Part shown: one piece after another, positions 44,001 to 54,118 of the stretch
Position numbering within the stretch: position 1 is the stretch's first letter
Layout of the letters: each line of letters opens with the position of its first letter
Assembly: GCA_029204225.1 (NCBI GenBank)
Contig: CM055100.1
Location: 57,362,345 to 57,424,344, forward strand
DNA length: 62,000 bases
Source of the DNA: Diphasiastrum complanatum
Lineage: Eukaryota > Streptophyta > Lycopodiopsida > Lycopodiales > Lycopodiaceae
Reading direction: 5' to 3'
The notes under the pieces: model-generated
Database searches by the model: none
Told to the model about the DNA's origin: nothing
The model's input: the letters and a program-made list of their open reading frames with translations, nothing else
Translations under genes and position numbers: made by a program

Positions 44001-47000
44001 TAAAGATCTCACAAGCTTCATCAGGAAGATGAAGAATTTATTCCTTTCTTTACACAACATTGGAACCAAACACGTTGTCTCATAGGAGAAGCAACTCACG
44101 TACCTTTTGCGTGCGCTGCCAAGATCATTCCAGATGACACGTACTCTATTGGCTAAAGATCCCGCGATGACTCTTGAAAAGGCAATAGCTGAAATCAAAG
44201 AAGAAGTTGAAGCAAGAGAGCACTACGATGACAAGCACGAGTCTGATCAAGCTCTTTATAGCAACAAGGAGCAACGAAAGAAGAAGCTTCCGCCTAAGAG
44301 GGAGTCCTCTCAAAGATCAAATCATAACCAACAGAAACAAGCAAAGAAGGAAGATGGAAGTCAATTACCAAGCATAAACCGCAAGGCAGTGACAAGAAAT
44401 CATGCATCAGGTGCAGACACGATGGTCTTACCGTTGATACGTGTTGGTTGAATCCAAGGATTGAGCGCATACACTGTCATAAGAAAGGGCATGCAGCCAT
44501 GGATTGCTATCAAAATCCAAGGAACGAAGGCACAAAGCAGAAAGGAATCGTATATAGAGGAGCAAGAGTGCTCGAAGATGGCTGAAGAGAGAGCAATTAA
44601 CAATCCATCTGCTTATCTATGCACCGATGTATGCGCCACATCACAAGCCGATACGCAAGAAGTGGTTCTTGACTTAGGAGCTACGTCACATTTTGTGACA
44701 ACTAAGCAAATGATAGCTGATTATCGCCAAATAGACTCCTCCAGATATATCATTCTGGGAGATGGCTCACGACACCAAGTCAATGGAACAGGTGCGCTAT
44801 GGTTGTATACCAGCAGAGATAGGAAGCTCAATGACGTGCTCTATGTACTAACACTCTAGAAGGATCTATTATCTATCGCCAAGTTAGTTGATGCAGACAT
44901 GAACGTCACCTTTGCAGATGACTTATGTGAAGTGAAGGAAGCTAACACCACTCACCTTATCACGCAAGGGAAGCGCAAAGGCAACCTGTATCACCTAAAG
45001 GTACGACTTCCTACGGAGCAAGCACAACAGATCCATGAGTCCATGGACATTTTATGGCACGGATGGTTGTGTCATATAAATATGATGGCTTTATACAAGG
45101 CTAGTCACAATGGAGTATTCACCGGCGTTAGCATCAAGGATGCTGCCAGTCTGAAGTCATGTGAAGCATGTAACAAAGGTAAGATGTCATGTACGCCCTT
45201 CACGAGAGATTCACTCAAAATTATAGCTCTTGGAGCTGATACATTCTGACATCTGCGAACGTTTCGACGTGGTCTCATTGGGAGGCTCAAGATACTATAT
45301 CACGTTCATAGACGACTTCAGTAAATTTGTTGTCGTATACTTCATACACAACAAGTCAGAAGCACTTGAAAAGTTTACAGAGTTTGTAAATTGGGCCAAG
45401 AAGTGGACCGATAAGAAGGTCAAGCAGCTACGAACCGACAGAGGCGGAGAGTACGTCTCCAAACGTTTTGCAGAGTTCTATGCAAGTCGCGGAATCCTAC
45501 ACTTGAAGACCGCAGCATACACACCACAACACAATGGTGTTGTCGAAAGAAAAAATAGAACACTCATGGAAGTTGCAAGATGTATGATGGCCTATTCAAA
45601 CGCATCGATAATCTTATGGGCTGACGTGGTAGCTACAGCCGCCTACTTGCAGAACAGGACAAGTAAATCAAGCGTTCCTCACACTACTCCACAGGAAGTG
45701 TGGTGGGGCAATAAGCCGAGTCCGGCTCACATACGCATCTTTAGATGTGTAGCACACGCACACATTACAGATCAGAAGCGAAAGAAGTTGGATGAAAAGG
45801 TCAACCAAGGCTTTCTTGTTAGATATGATGTACACTCATCATACTATAGGCTCTACATGCCGAAGACGAAGTAGATCAAAATTGTGAACGTCAAGTTTGA
45901 CGAAGCTAGAACGATGGCTGACGAAGACCCTGTTGGCTACGAGATTCTAAGCAAGACATATTATGATCTGCCCACATCGACAGAGGGAGCAGATGTTGAA
46001 CAGTTGGATCAAGATGTGCACTTACGACATAAGTTGAGTGATGACTTAGACTACGAGCAGGCTACGGACATGCTTGTAGCTAAAACATCGGGTACCCATA
46101 ATGGTACCGCAGCTAGCCGTAAAGACAAAGGGAAAGCAATAGCAACACCCAAGCAATCTCTACGAAGATCTACAAGAGAGCACAGACCACCTGTCAAATA
46201 TGGTCCTGACAGTTCATCTTCTACGATGGAAGAATTTTGTAGATTCAAAGGTGAACCACAAACCTATGACGAAGCTATCAACAGTCTTGAAAAGGACATG
46301 TGGATAAAAGCGATGGAGGAAGAAATTCACTCTATGGAGCTGAACAACGTATGGACGCTTGAACCAGTCCAGATAGCAAAAAGACTGTTAAATGCAAATG
46401 GATCTACTGATGGCGAGATATCACGGTACAAGGCAAGGATGGTAGCTAAAGGCTTCTCACAAAAGTATGGTGTTGACTACACCGAAACCTTTTCTCCAGT
46501 CGTCAAGCATACCTCCATACGTTTGTTGATCGCATATGCAGCAGCATACAACCTGAAGATCCACATTGTGGACGAGAAGACCACGTTCCTACATGGAGAA
46601 CTCAAGGAGGAATTCTATATGGATCAGCCACCTGTTTTTATTGTAAGTCATACACTAACTACGCATGCAGGATGCACAGAAGCATCTACAGACTGAAGCA
46701 GTCCACCACCAGACAATGGTATAAGAAGAAGGATCAGGCTTTAAGATTCTTAGGCTTCCAACCCTTGATAGCTGATTACAATGTCTACATGAAAGTCATA
46801 GATGGAGAGATCATCATAATCGGTGTCTAAGTAGATGACACGTTGATCCTGTCAAAGATGACCTCGTTGCACAAGTGAAGCAAGATATCTCTAAACACTT
46901 TGAGATATCAAACCTGGGTGAAGCACAATGCTACCTAGGATTGCAAATCGATCAAGACCTTGAAAACGGTACATTATATCTACACCAGCCAAGGTATACT

Positions 47001-50000
47001 CAAAGGATCATTAATGACTTTCAAATGACTGATTGCAGGGGAGTGAACACTCCAATGGTTCCAGGCACAGTGCTGACCGACGCAGACTGTCCGATTAGCG
47101 ACGAAGAACGTGAAGCTATGCTCACCAAGCCTTACAGAAGACTAATAGGCTCACTAATGTATTTGGTAGACAACACAAGACCGGATATTGCATATGCAGT
47201 ATTCAGGCTAAGTTAGTTCAACATCAATCCAGGACCTATACACTAGAATATCGTCAAAAGAGTCCTACAATACCTGCAACATACAAAAGATTACGGACTC
47301 TGCTATTTACGTAGAACAGGATTTGAAGTCACGTCCTATAGCGACGCTAACTGGGCATAATTGAAAGACGATTGTAAGAGTGTTTCAAGAGCCGGCACCA
47401 TAACAGATGTTGCCGTTCTATGGGTGAGTAAGAAGCAGACTATCACCGCACAATCTGCGAAGCAGAATACGTCGTTGCCGCCAAGATGGCCAACGAACTG
47501 ACATGGCTCAAACAATTCCTAGACGAACTAGGAGAGAGCACTGACGAGCCATTGTTCCTATACATGGACAACACTAAAAGATCTAGTGTTTCACTCAAGA
47601 ACAAAGCACATTTCGATCAAGTATCACCTGATTAGGGATCTAGTTGAGAAAGACAAGTTGAAGACGTTGTTTGTGTCGACCAAACATGTCACATGTACTT
47701 TGAATCCCTTGCCCAATGTAAATGGTAAATTGTAATTATTAAATTGTAAATGGCTAAGTCACCGGCCTGTGGAGACAATTGTAAATTGCAATGTAAATAT
47801 CTCTTAAAGTGACTAAATCCGAGATGGCCAAGGGGATATTGGGTCTCATGAAAGTCTGCTGGACTGACCTCCTAGAACGTAGGAAGGGTTGACCGGTCAA
47901 CGTGACACGTGTCATATGCTCACTGGGACACTTGGTCCAGTGCATGAGTGACACTTGTCAGACGGTCAATGGACGGGACATGTGTTGGGGACAGTCAATG
48001 GACGGGACATGGGTGACACTTGTCGGATGGTCAATGGACTGGACATGTGTCATATGCTCATTGGGACACTTGGTCCAATGCATGAGTGACACGTGTCAGA
48101 CTGTCCACCCCTTAGCTTGCCTATGTATCAGGGTACTGCCAAGTGGCAAGTGTCGACCGTGCATGGAGTTTGCCATGTGTTGCTTAGGATGTGTCAAGGT
48201 TAAGGAGTGCTTAAGGGGATATAGTGTGAGCCTTGTCAGGCATTCCTTATTATGGTATTCCTATGCAGCTATGGTTGGGAGGAGACTTGCAGCAGAGCTC
48301 TCATGTTTGCTTGTTGATCTATGTACATTTAGTTGAGATTGATAAAGTGACGGATTTGCTAGGTAATTATGTGTATTTACTTAGGGTTTGTGAGCTTGTG
48401 TGCAACAAAACAGATGGTAGTTGATATTCTACCAAAGCCATTGGACAAGGCAAGTTTCAAAGGCAAAGGGCGAGCTTGGGAATCAGAAAAATGCCCACTT
48501 TGAGAGGGTGCTGAAGAAAGCTTAAGTTTCTACATGTTAAAGCTTTAATATTTTTGTTTTCCTTGCATTTTTCAGACTGCTGCATTTTTTAACTAAGTTT
48601 TGCACAGTCTACATATTTGAACTGCGTTTCGCACAGTTCACATTTCCCAAAATACAAACAATTTCCGAAATATGACTTAGAACATATTTCCAAGGGCCTT
48701 CGGCTTTTTCGCATTTATGAAAAATGCGACACTAGTCCAAAATGACTTGAAACACATTTCTAGCTGACCTTAGCATTTTCAAAAAATGCGACATCAACCT
48801 GCTTTTTGGCTTTCGCAATTTTGAACCGGCGCAGGGTGAAGAGCAGAAAACGGCTAAGGCACGGAAGAAAGTGACAGGCAACCAGAAGCAGTTGCAATCA
48901 AGCATAATACCTTCATTTGATTAAAGCATATTAGCTTAATCTATTTTCTCATTTGTTTATATAGAGGATCACCGAGAGAGAGCAGACATGATATGTATGC
49001 ACTCTGATGCACATAGAGATATATACAGCAGAATGCACAGCAGTGACGTGCAGAAGCAGAAAAAAGACGTAGCTAGCAGTAGCTAGTTTTTCTCGTGAGA
49101 GAGAATACCTCTCTTGCGCCAATGCGTTGATCTGGAAAACAGACAGCGCTTAAAGATAGTTCAAAAACTTAATTCTGATGAGATGATTGATGAATACAGT
49201 TCATAAGAGATAGATTCTCTTGCAGTGACGCGTTGTGTGGTATGACAGACAGCGCTCAAAGATCATTGTGACAATACAGATGCTTTTTACACCTCTTGCC
49301 TAAAGTGTATAATATTGAATGCTTGATGTTTGCACATTGTCGTTATATGTTCAGCTGTTATTTTCTATTCCGCACAAAGGGCTCATTTATTGCATGCTTA
49401 TAATTTAGAATCAGAACGACAATGTCCATTTCAAGCTTGGAAGAGAATAGGCCATTGTTCGTAGCAGTAGCTGCGGCTAATCGTCTCGACTCTATCTAAG
49501 TACATTCGTCAGGAATTTGAGAGCAAGTAGCCCATCGAATTCCATCAAGATTATACTTGCAGAATTTGCAGTTCCTCCACTAAAGGCTGGGGCTATTTGC
49601 GAATTGTCATTTTTCTCCAGAGACTGACGCAGATGGATAGCAAAAGTCCAGATATTCTCATGCAGCTCTTACCTCTTCAAAATTACTCCACAACCAAGGA
49701 TCTCATTTCTCATGGTATTCTTAGGCTGGTTGGCTATACTCAATTGGTATTTCTTTATCATCACTTCCAAAGGGTATACATCACCATTCACATCTCCAAT
49801 GAAATGATTGCAAAAGTGATCGTCATCCATAGAGTTGATAGCCCAAACTGTAGCACTAACGATTACTGAGACCCAGAGCAAATAACAACCAAATAGCTAC
49901 TGACTTTTATCTGTTTGTGCCCTATCTACTGCACTTTTGGGAGGCAAAACGCTGGTTTGACCATTGCTCCCCTAAAAAAATTCCAGCCATAAGCTATTTT

Positions 50001-50627
50001 TCCAAAACATAAAAAAAAAAAAACAAATTTAAAAAATTTAAATTTTCTGCACGTTTGGCAGTTCGAATCGCAGACCAAGCGGATCGCGAATCGCGGACCC
50101 AGCGAATCGCGATTCGCTGCAACTATAATCCAAACTACTTTCACAAATTTCTTCTCTAGACACCGACAAAGACCTACAGAGGATAAAGATGCCAGATCGA
50201 AGGATGAGACAGATATACCGGTTAGACACAGACATCGGAATAGACGTCAATGGATCAGACTGAGCCATATTTCCAACAGATCGAGACATAGTGCCCACAT
50301 ATGGAGACATAGTAAGAGACATACTACCCACAGGTCCTACTAGCAGCCGCATCACTCATCATACCCAAAGCATTCCATAAGTTTGATTACGCCCTACTTT
50401 ATAGCTTCGGTCAAGTTCTGAGGCTGGACTTGGTTTCATGATATTCAAGCTCCTTTTCTACTTTTTTTAGTACAGAGATATGTATCAGAGTTAGTTTTGT
50501 TACTCTAGTTTTACTTAGTATGTTATTTTTATGGAGATATTTTTTATACGCTCCTAGTGTATCACACACACTTGAGATGTACATATTTGGTCTTTTGTAC
50601 CCTCGGGTACCTACAAGACATTAATAA

Positions 50628-50706
<79 letters not shown>

Positions 50707-52422
50707 GGCCATTTCATTTCTTTTTTTCCCAGTCGGCCAATTTGAACAGGATCCCAATTCAAACCGACTAATTTGAACCATCAGGTTCATTGTTTGAATC
50801 AACGATTCGTGAAACATTGGCCTAACAAGGATGTCGGGTTGCGTTCATGGTCTATACCAATATCTTCACAAAGCTTTCAATTCATCCATCTTGGTAGCTT
50901 CCACTTTGGTATATATATTTCGTGGAGTTCACCAAATAGAATTTTGTGATCTTCGTCAACATAACTTCTATTCAATACCTACATCTTATGACATCTCTTT
51001 TGAAGTTTTACAAACATTGCCAAAAAAAAATGTTTGTGATAACAAATTAAGGCATGTAATTTTGAAAATTAGGATGCTACTGAAAATGTTTATGATTGGG
51101 GATTAATTGCATTGAAACTCCAAGTACATTAGGATGATGGTGTTGGGTCATGTGGGTGGTCCTGTTCTATTCTTTGATATTACTAGAGTCCATGATGCCT
51201 TTCAATAGGGTATTGTTAGCATGTATATTTCCCATGGTGATGTTGAACTATTTCTAGCTAGAACCTTCTAGAGAAAGGACTAACTAGTCTCAACAGGGGT
51301 GCTAGCTGAAATTTGATGATTATGGTCCTTTGTAAATCCTTTGTAGATACTCTTTTCAGCAACTACCTCAAAGAAGCTCTAGCAGTTTTCCTTCGTGGGA
51401 GCACCCGCAACTAGCATATTTTCGTTATTGTATCTAGAATATCAATATACGATTTACGGTTTGTTGTCTATTACATTGTTCTATGGATCATCCCGCATGA
51501 CTAGATAGCGAATTCAATAAAGAATATGATGCAGAAAAACAATCAACCAATTTTTTTGAATAAATTTTGAATGCTGAAGACCATCAATTTCCATTTCATG
51601 GCTTATAAAAAGGAATGTCAATGTCTATCAAATTTCAGTTCTAGGTTGCAAATTTTATGGAAGCATACATACCATTCAGCGATTTTGACTTTTAGAAAGA
51701 TAAGGTACCTGTTTTCCAGCTTGTACCAGAAGGCAACCGAAAGGAACATTTACAGATATTTTTTCACCACTCCTCAACCAGATAAAAAGACCTGGAAAAC
51801 GGCTTTTTCCATGAATACTGAGAAAGTTCAAGTCATAATGGTAGCCCGCAAAGATGCTTCTCTCCTCTGAATACTTTGAAAGATCACTACCTGTAGGAGC
51901 CAGGAGATGTGGACCCTGTCATGCACTTTGTAAAAGTTTATCAAATTCAGATAGGGACTTCAAAGTTGAAATATGAACCCAAACTTTGAACAGAACATAT
52001 GCAGTTATATTTTTTGAAAAGTAGAAGCATTACAGAGTTATCCATAAGCCACCTGGTCCAACTACACAAGAAAAAAGTCTAGAAGGAAAGCTGCTAAAAC
52101 TTTCTAGACTGATCAAGATTTTAAAATTGGACATGCCTGTGACATCAAGGATGTAAATGCAAATTGAGGAATCCCAAACCCAATTGCAGCCATTTCCGCA
52201 ACTACCTGCCACTTTATGATAATGTCACTGATTGAAAGACGTCATTCCCACCTAAGAGTTTGAAAGACAAATACAGTTTTTTAGCCCAAGATGCTACTAG
52301 CACAAGCAAAACTCTATACAATATCTAACCTCAACAGCAGCTATCATTTTTGTCCCCCATCCATTCATCACTTCTATCCAATCTGGAAATCCATCTGGTA
52401 CCACTGGCTCTGCATTTAATTC
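41018..52422 (-). CDS. 2-oxoglutarate/Fe(II) oxygenase-like host gene, C-terminal five exons
   Basis: Exons (minus): 52422-52330, 52205-52137, 51915-51709, 41531-41406, 41173-41018; 93, 69, 207, 126 and 156 bp, all phase 0 and open, giving 216 residues and a TGA. It resembles the isopenicillin N synthase-like 2OG oxygenase family: an ELNAEPVVPDGFPDW block, VVAEMAAIGFGIP, GPHLLAPTGSDL, iron-binding H-x-D in GYHYDLNF (residues 80 and 82), FPGLFIWLR, QAGKQ/LEWLTGGE, distal His in AGMHEVVV (137), and R-x-S in LWRVSST (161-163). The intron between exons 3 and 4 is 10,177 bp, filled with transposons; the others are 124, 221 and 232 bp. The 221-bp intron has a GC donor. Upstream exons were not found. 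Substrate unknown. The clean frame and conserved residues suggest it is functional. Confidence 0.85.
41532..42234. other. Intron DNA, no gene seen
   Basis: This is the 3' part of the giant host intron before the LINE fragment. Nothing coding is recognised. Confidence 0.5.
42235..42535 (+). pseudogene. LINE reverse transcriptase C-terminal fragment, 5' part
   Basis: The plus strand reads VNIAKTKVMVFNTSP, then VVSSYTYLGVLITG, both typical of the region after the catalytic palm of non-LTR RTs, followed by decayed sequence up to MIRAEPATPHQI at the copia insertion. The frame resumes at 49548. Stops lie between. The upstream RT and endonuclease are absent, as is usual in truncated LINEs. Confidence 0.75.
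42536..43571 (+). repeat. 5' LTR of the intronic copia element
   Basis: It starts TGAAGAAA and ends TTCCATCA, 1036 bp. It contains repeated CGCACAGT and GAAAAATGCGACA motifs. The promoter position is not clear. Confidence 0.9.
43573..43584 (+). promoter_or_regulatory. Primer-binding site, tRNA-iMet type
   Basis: TGGTATCAGAGC, perfect, one base after the LTR. Confidence 0.9.
43639..44560 (+). pseudogene. Copia gag with two zinc-knuckle-like motifs
   Basis: From the ATG at 43639: VLEADGSNYLAWKVKTSLIL, a TGA before PWVDR, a TGA where the related minus-strand copy at 25 kb has Trp (KELWEW), then KAVAVISSSIEDS, DQLTYLRWDGKDLTSFIRKM, LLRALPRSF and EKAIAEIKEEVEA. After a frameshift near 44395 there is a Cys/His cluster CIRCRHDGLTVDTCW and the knuckle CHKKGHAAMDC. 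At least five lesions. The capsid part is UBN2/retrotran_gag type. Confidence 0.85.
44561..45874 (+). pseudogene. Copia protease and integrase
   Basis: Protease has VVLDLGATSHF, in which the active-site DSG is changed to DLG. Pre-integrase includes LNDVLYVLTL and WHGWLCHINM, then a zinc-finger end CEACNKGKMS. A frameshift near 45235 follows. Integrase then runs open for 214 codons: LIHSDICERF, FIDDFSKFVVVYF, LRTDRGGEYVSKRF, HNGVVERKNRTLMEVARCMM. The three catalytic acidic residues are present. The C-terminal GKP-like region ends at a TAG at 45872. Confidence 0.88.
45875..47686 (+). pseudogene. Copia reverse transcriptase and RNase H, first part
   Basis: RT begins after an acidic linker: [77 protein letters not shown] shift near 46660 precedes SIYRLKQSTTRQWYKKK. 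The catalytic box reads V-stop-VDD in VDDTLILS near 46830. Further blocks are DISKHFEISNLGEAQCYLGL, PYRRLIGSLMYLVDNTRPDI and, in RNase H, SYSDANWA and a decayed AEYVAA block. A solo LTR cuts the C-terminus after a STK block. Confidence 0.85.
47687..48407 (+). repeat. Solo LTR, 721 bp, inside the copia RNase H end
   Basis: It begins TGTCACATGT and ends TGTGCAACA (TG...CA) and is flanked by AAACA on both sides (47682-47686 and 48408-48412), a perfect 5-bp duplication. The host frame resumes as the K-Q-M-V-V-D-I-L-P-K-P-L block. Orientation is arbitrary. It belongs to a family with no other copy in the window. Confidence 0.88.
47911..48101 (+). repeat. Internal tandem duplication in the solo LTR
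   Basis: Blocks of about 53 bp starting GTCATATGCTCA(C/T)TGGGACA occur at 47911 and 48049. Between them GTCAATGGACGGGACATG is also repeated. GACACGTGTCA-type inverted motifs recur. Confidence 0.8.
48413..48511 (+). pseudogene. Copia RNase H C-terminus and polypurine tract
   Basis: After the solo LTR the frame reads QMVVDILPKPLDKASFKGKG and GIRKMPTLRG, the usual copia C-terminal tail, then TTTGAGAGGGTGC before the 3' LTR as polypurine tract. Confidence 0.8.
48512..49547 (+). repeat. 3' LTR of the intronic copia element
   Basis: 1036 bp, starting TGAAGAAAG and ending TTCCATCA, aligned along its length with 42536-43571. Confidence 0.9.
49548..49869 (+). pseudogene. LINE reverse transcriptase C-terminal fragment, 3' part
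   Basis: This continues the LINE relic at 42235-42535: after the duplicated 5-mer the frame reads ILAEFAVPPLKAGAICELSF, matching the usual LINE post-RT domain, then shifts to another frame with DSKSPDILMQLLPLQ and runs to a stop at 49869. It confirms that the copia element entered a pre-existing LINE copy. Confidence 0.7.
49870..50049. other. Intron DNA, no gene seen
   Basis: Short A-rich stretch with nothing recognised. Confidence 0.4.
50050..50819. mobile_element. Candidate non-autonomous element with hAT2-like ends
   Basis: The left end has CACGTTTGGCAGTTCGAATCG followed by GAATCGCG repeats and a 14-base palindrome GAATCGCGATTCGC. The right end, read on the minus strand, begins CAATGTTTCACGAATCG and carries TTGAACC/GGTTTGAA-type motifs. 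Both resemble the start of the second hAT element at 59941 (CAAGGTTGCATCGAATCG). The interior has no transposase. The flanking 8-mers do not match, so this is tentative. Confidence 0.35.
50631..50700 (+). repeat. (TC)35 microsatellite
   Basis: Seventy bases of uninterrupted TC. Open frames encoding Leu-Ser or Arg-Glu repeats here are artefacts. Confidence 0.97.
50820..51708. other. 5' part of the giant host intron, no gene seen
   Basis: A/T-rich DNA with no recognised element. It ends at the donor GTACCT after exon 3 of the oxygenase gene. Confidence 0.5.
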
Positions 52423-54110
52423 CTGCAAACACAAACAGACACTCTTTTCAGAAGAGGAAAAAATCTGTCAACGAAGATCAAAAGCACTCTATGTTGTGGA
52501 CAATTAAAATAAACAAGCCCAAAGCATTCGCTCAAAATAGCAACACCAGTGCTAGTGGCAGAAGAAAATAAAATCAATAATAACATTAAATAAAATAACT
52601 AAAACAGCATATTTCTTACAAATAGAATAAGCACTACAAGAAAGTGAAAAGGCAAGCTGATCATGCTCTCGAAGGAAAGAGTGACAACAAAAGCGCAAAG
52701 ATATGCAAATCCAAAAGCTCTCGCTTACATGAGTTCAAAGGAATGCCTAGAGGAGGCTTTCACCCTTTTATAGTGTCAAGTAGGTCCATTATCCGTGTCC
52801 TCTCATTGATGTGTACAAACTTTGGCCAGTACAGTTTTATTGTAGTTTATAATTTCCAAGGTGAATTACCAAGAGCAAGAAAATTCTTACAGAAATCTTT
52901 TTCACTTGGCTGCACTTTGAAATCAGCTGCTCTTTCATATAAAGACTACCAGGGAAGTCTCAGTCTTCAGACTCAGAGTGGCCATTAAAATCCTAATTTC
53001 ACCTCATTGATGTGATTAACAAAGCAACATCGTCCAATTATTATAAATAGTCTAACTTGACAAAAGCTTAGCCTCATTGCACATAAAGTGGAAGCCAAGG
53101 TGGATTCAAACAGCATTTCCAGACAAATTCAGAGTTTGGGCTCATCCCACATAAAAATGGGAGCAAAGTTAACTCAAATAACATTTCCAAAAATTTCCAC
53201 CCACAAAGTGGGGGCAAAGTTGGACTCGTATAACATTTCCTAAAATTTTCACCTTCACATTTGCTGAAAAATTTTCATATTAAGAGATAAAAAGACAACT
53301 CTTCCCTTTGCAAACCTGAACTCCTACGCAATAATAAAACAAACCCAAATTTTTCATCTCAAACTCACAAGCAAGGTTTTCCTTAACACAAGCAATGAGT
53401 TTTTGATGAAGATAGGTTGAAAAAAAGATGAAGAGCAAAAGTCAGAAAAAGTCATGAGGAAAAAGAATGATGAAGGAAATTTGATATTTCAAGTGAAAAC
53501 GGGGTCAAAATCACTAGCAAGGCTAATTTGTTAAACAAGCAGTCAAACCAACCTTAGCCAAGATCATAGTTACTTCCAAACAGTACTTTTTAGCTACTTT
53601 GAAGTCGGTGAGGGTTAGTTTGCATCAAAAGTACTCAACAAGATGTGGTGCGAGGGTTCAGCTCTATGGAATTTTGGGAACCTTCGCAGGGCATCAATCA
53701 AGACATCATTATGAACCTTTGCCGGCCAAACAAATGGATTCAGAAAATTGTCTTGGGCGAGGGTCGAAGCCCTGAAAAAAGTCATCAAATGCAATACTTG
53801 TGTGATTGTTGACATTTGGTGAAGGTTTCAAAAATTCAGAACCCTCGCTGAGCCTCCAAATTGGTCAGGAACCTTGGCCCAAATTTTTTTTTGATTTTTT
53901 TCACAGTCTGAAGAGGCCTGTGAAGTTTTTTCCAAAACTAATGTGCCAAAATAGCACGTTGTCTACTAGGGTACCCAAAATCCTCTATATAAGCCAAAAA
54001 TTTGACTCATTTGCACAAATGTTAACGGAGCTCTTGCAAAAAATTTCCTGAAAACTTTTTTCAAACTTTCAAACCATCCTTTTGCACGCACTCTTGCACT
54101 GAGCCTACAT
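52423..54110. other. Probable upstream intron of the host gene; possible LTR near 53.5-54.1 kb
   Basis: The acceptor TTTGTTTGCAG lies just upstream of the first visible oxygenase exon, so this region should be intron. No earlier exon is recognised. Between 53.6 and 53.85 kb the motif GCGAGGGTT or its complement occurs about four times. CTATATAAGCC at about 53976 is a good TATA box and may belong to an LTR before the ORF at 54.1 kb. Confidence 0.4.
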
Positions 54111-54118
54111 TTGCAATC

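Larger units (their letters stand above)
42536..49547 (+). mobile_element. Ty1/copia retrotransposon, 7.0 kb, near-complete, in a host intron
   Basis: It has 1036-bp LTRs at both ends, a perfect tRNA-iMet primer site, and gag, protease, integrase, RT and RNase H in copia order. It lies inside a LINE relic within the big intron of the oxygenase gene and is antisense to that gene. Flanking 5-mers AAATT (42531-42535) and AGATT (49548-49552) are a target duplication with one mutation; removing one copy restores the LINE reading frame. LTRs are roughly 92 percent alike by eye. A 721-bp solo LTR interrupts its RNase H end. Stops and shifts make it inactive. Confidence 0.92.

Noticed and set aside
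49597-49881. Open frames that might be extra exons of the oxygenase gene
   Set aside because: The plus-strand frame continues the LINE post-RT domain interrupted by the copia insertion. The oxygenase protein already joins from exon 3 to exon 4 without a gap.
50557-50817. Open frames on both strands through (TC)35
   Set aside because: Pure repeat translation, with no flanking coding signal.
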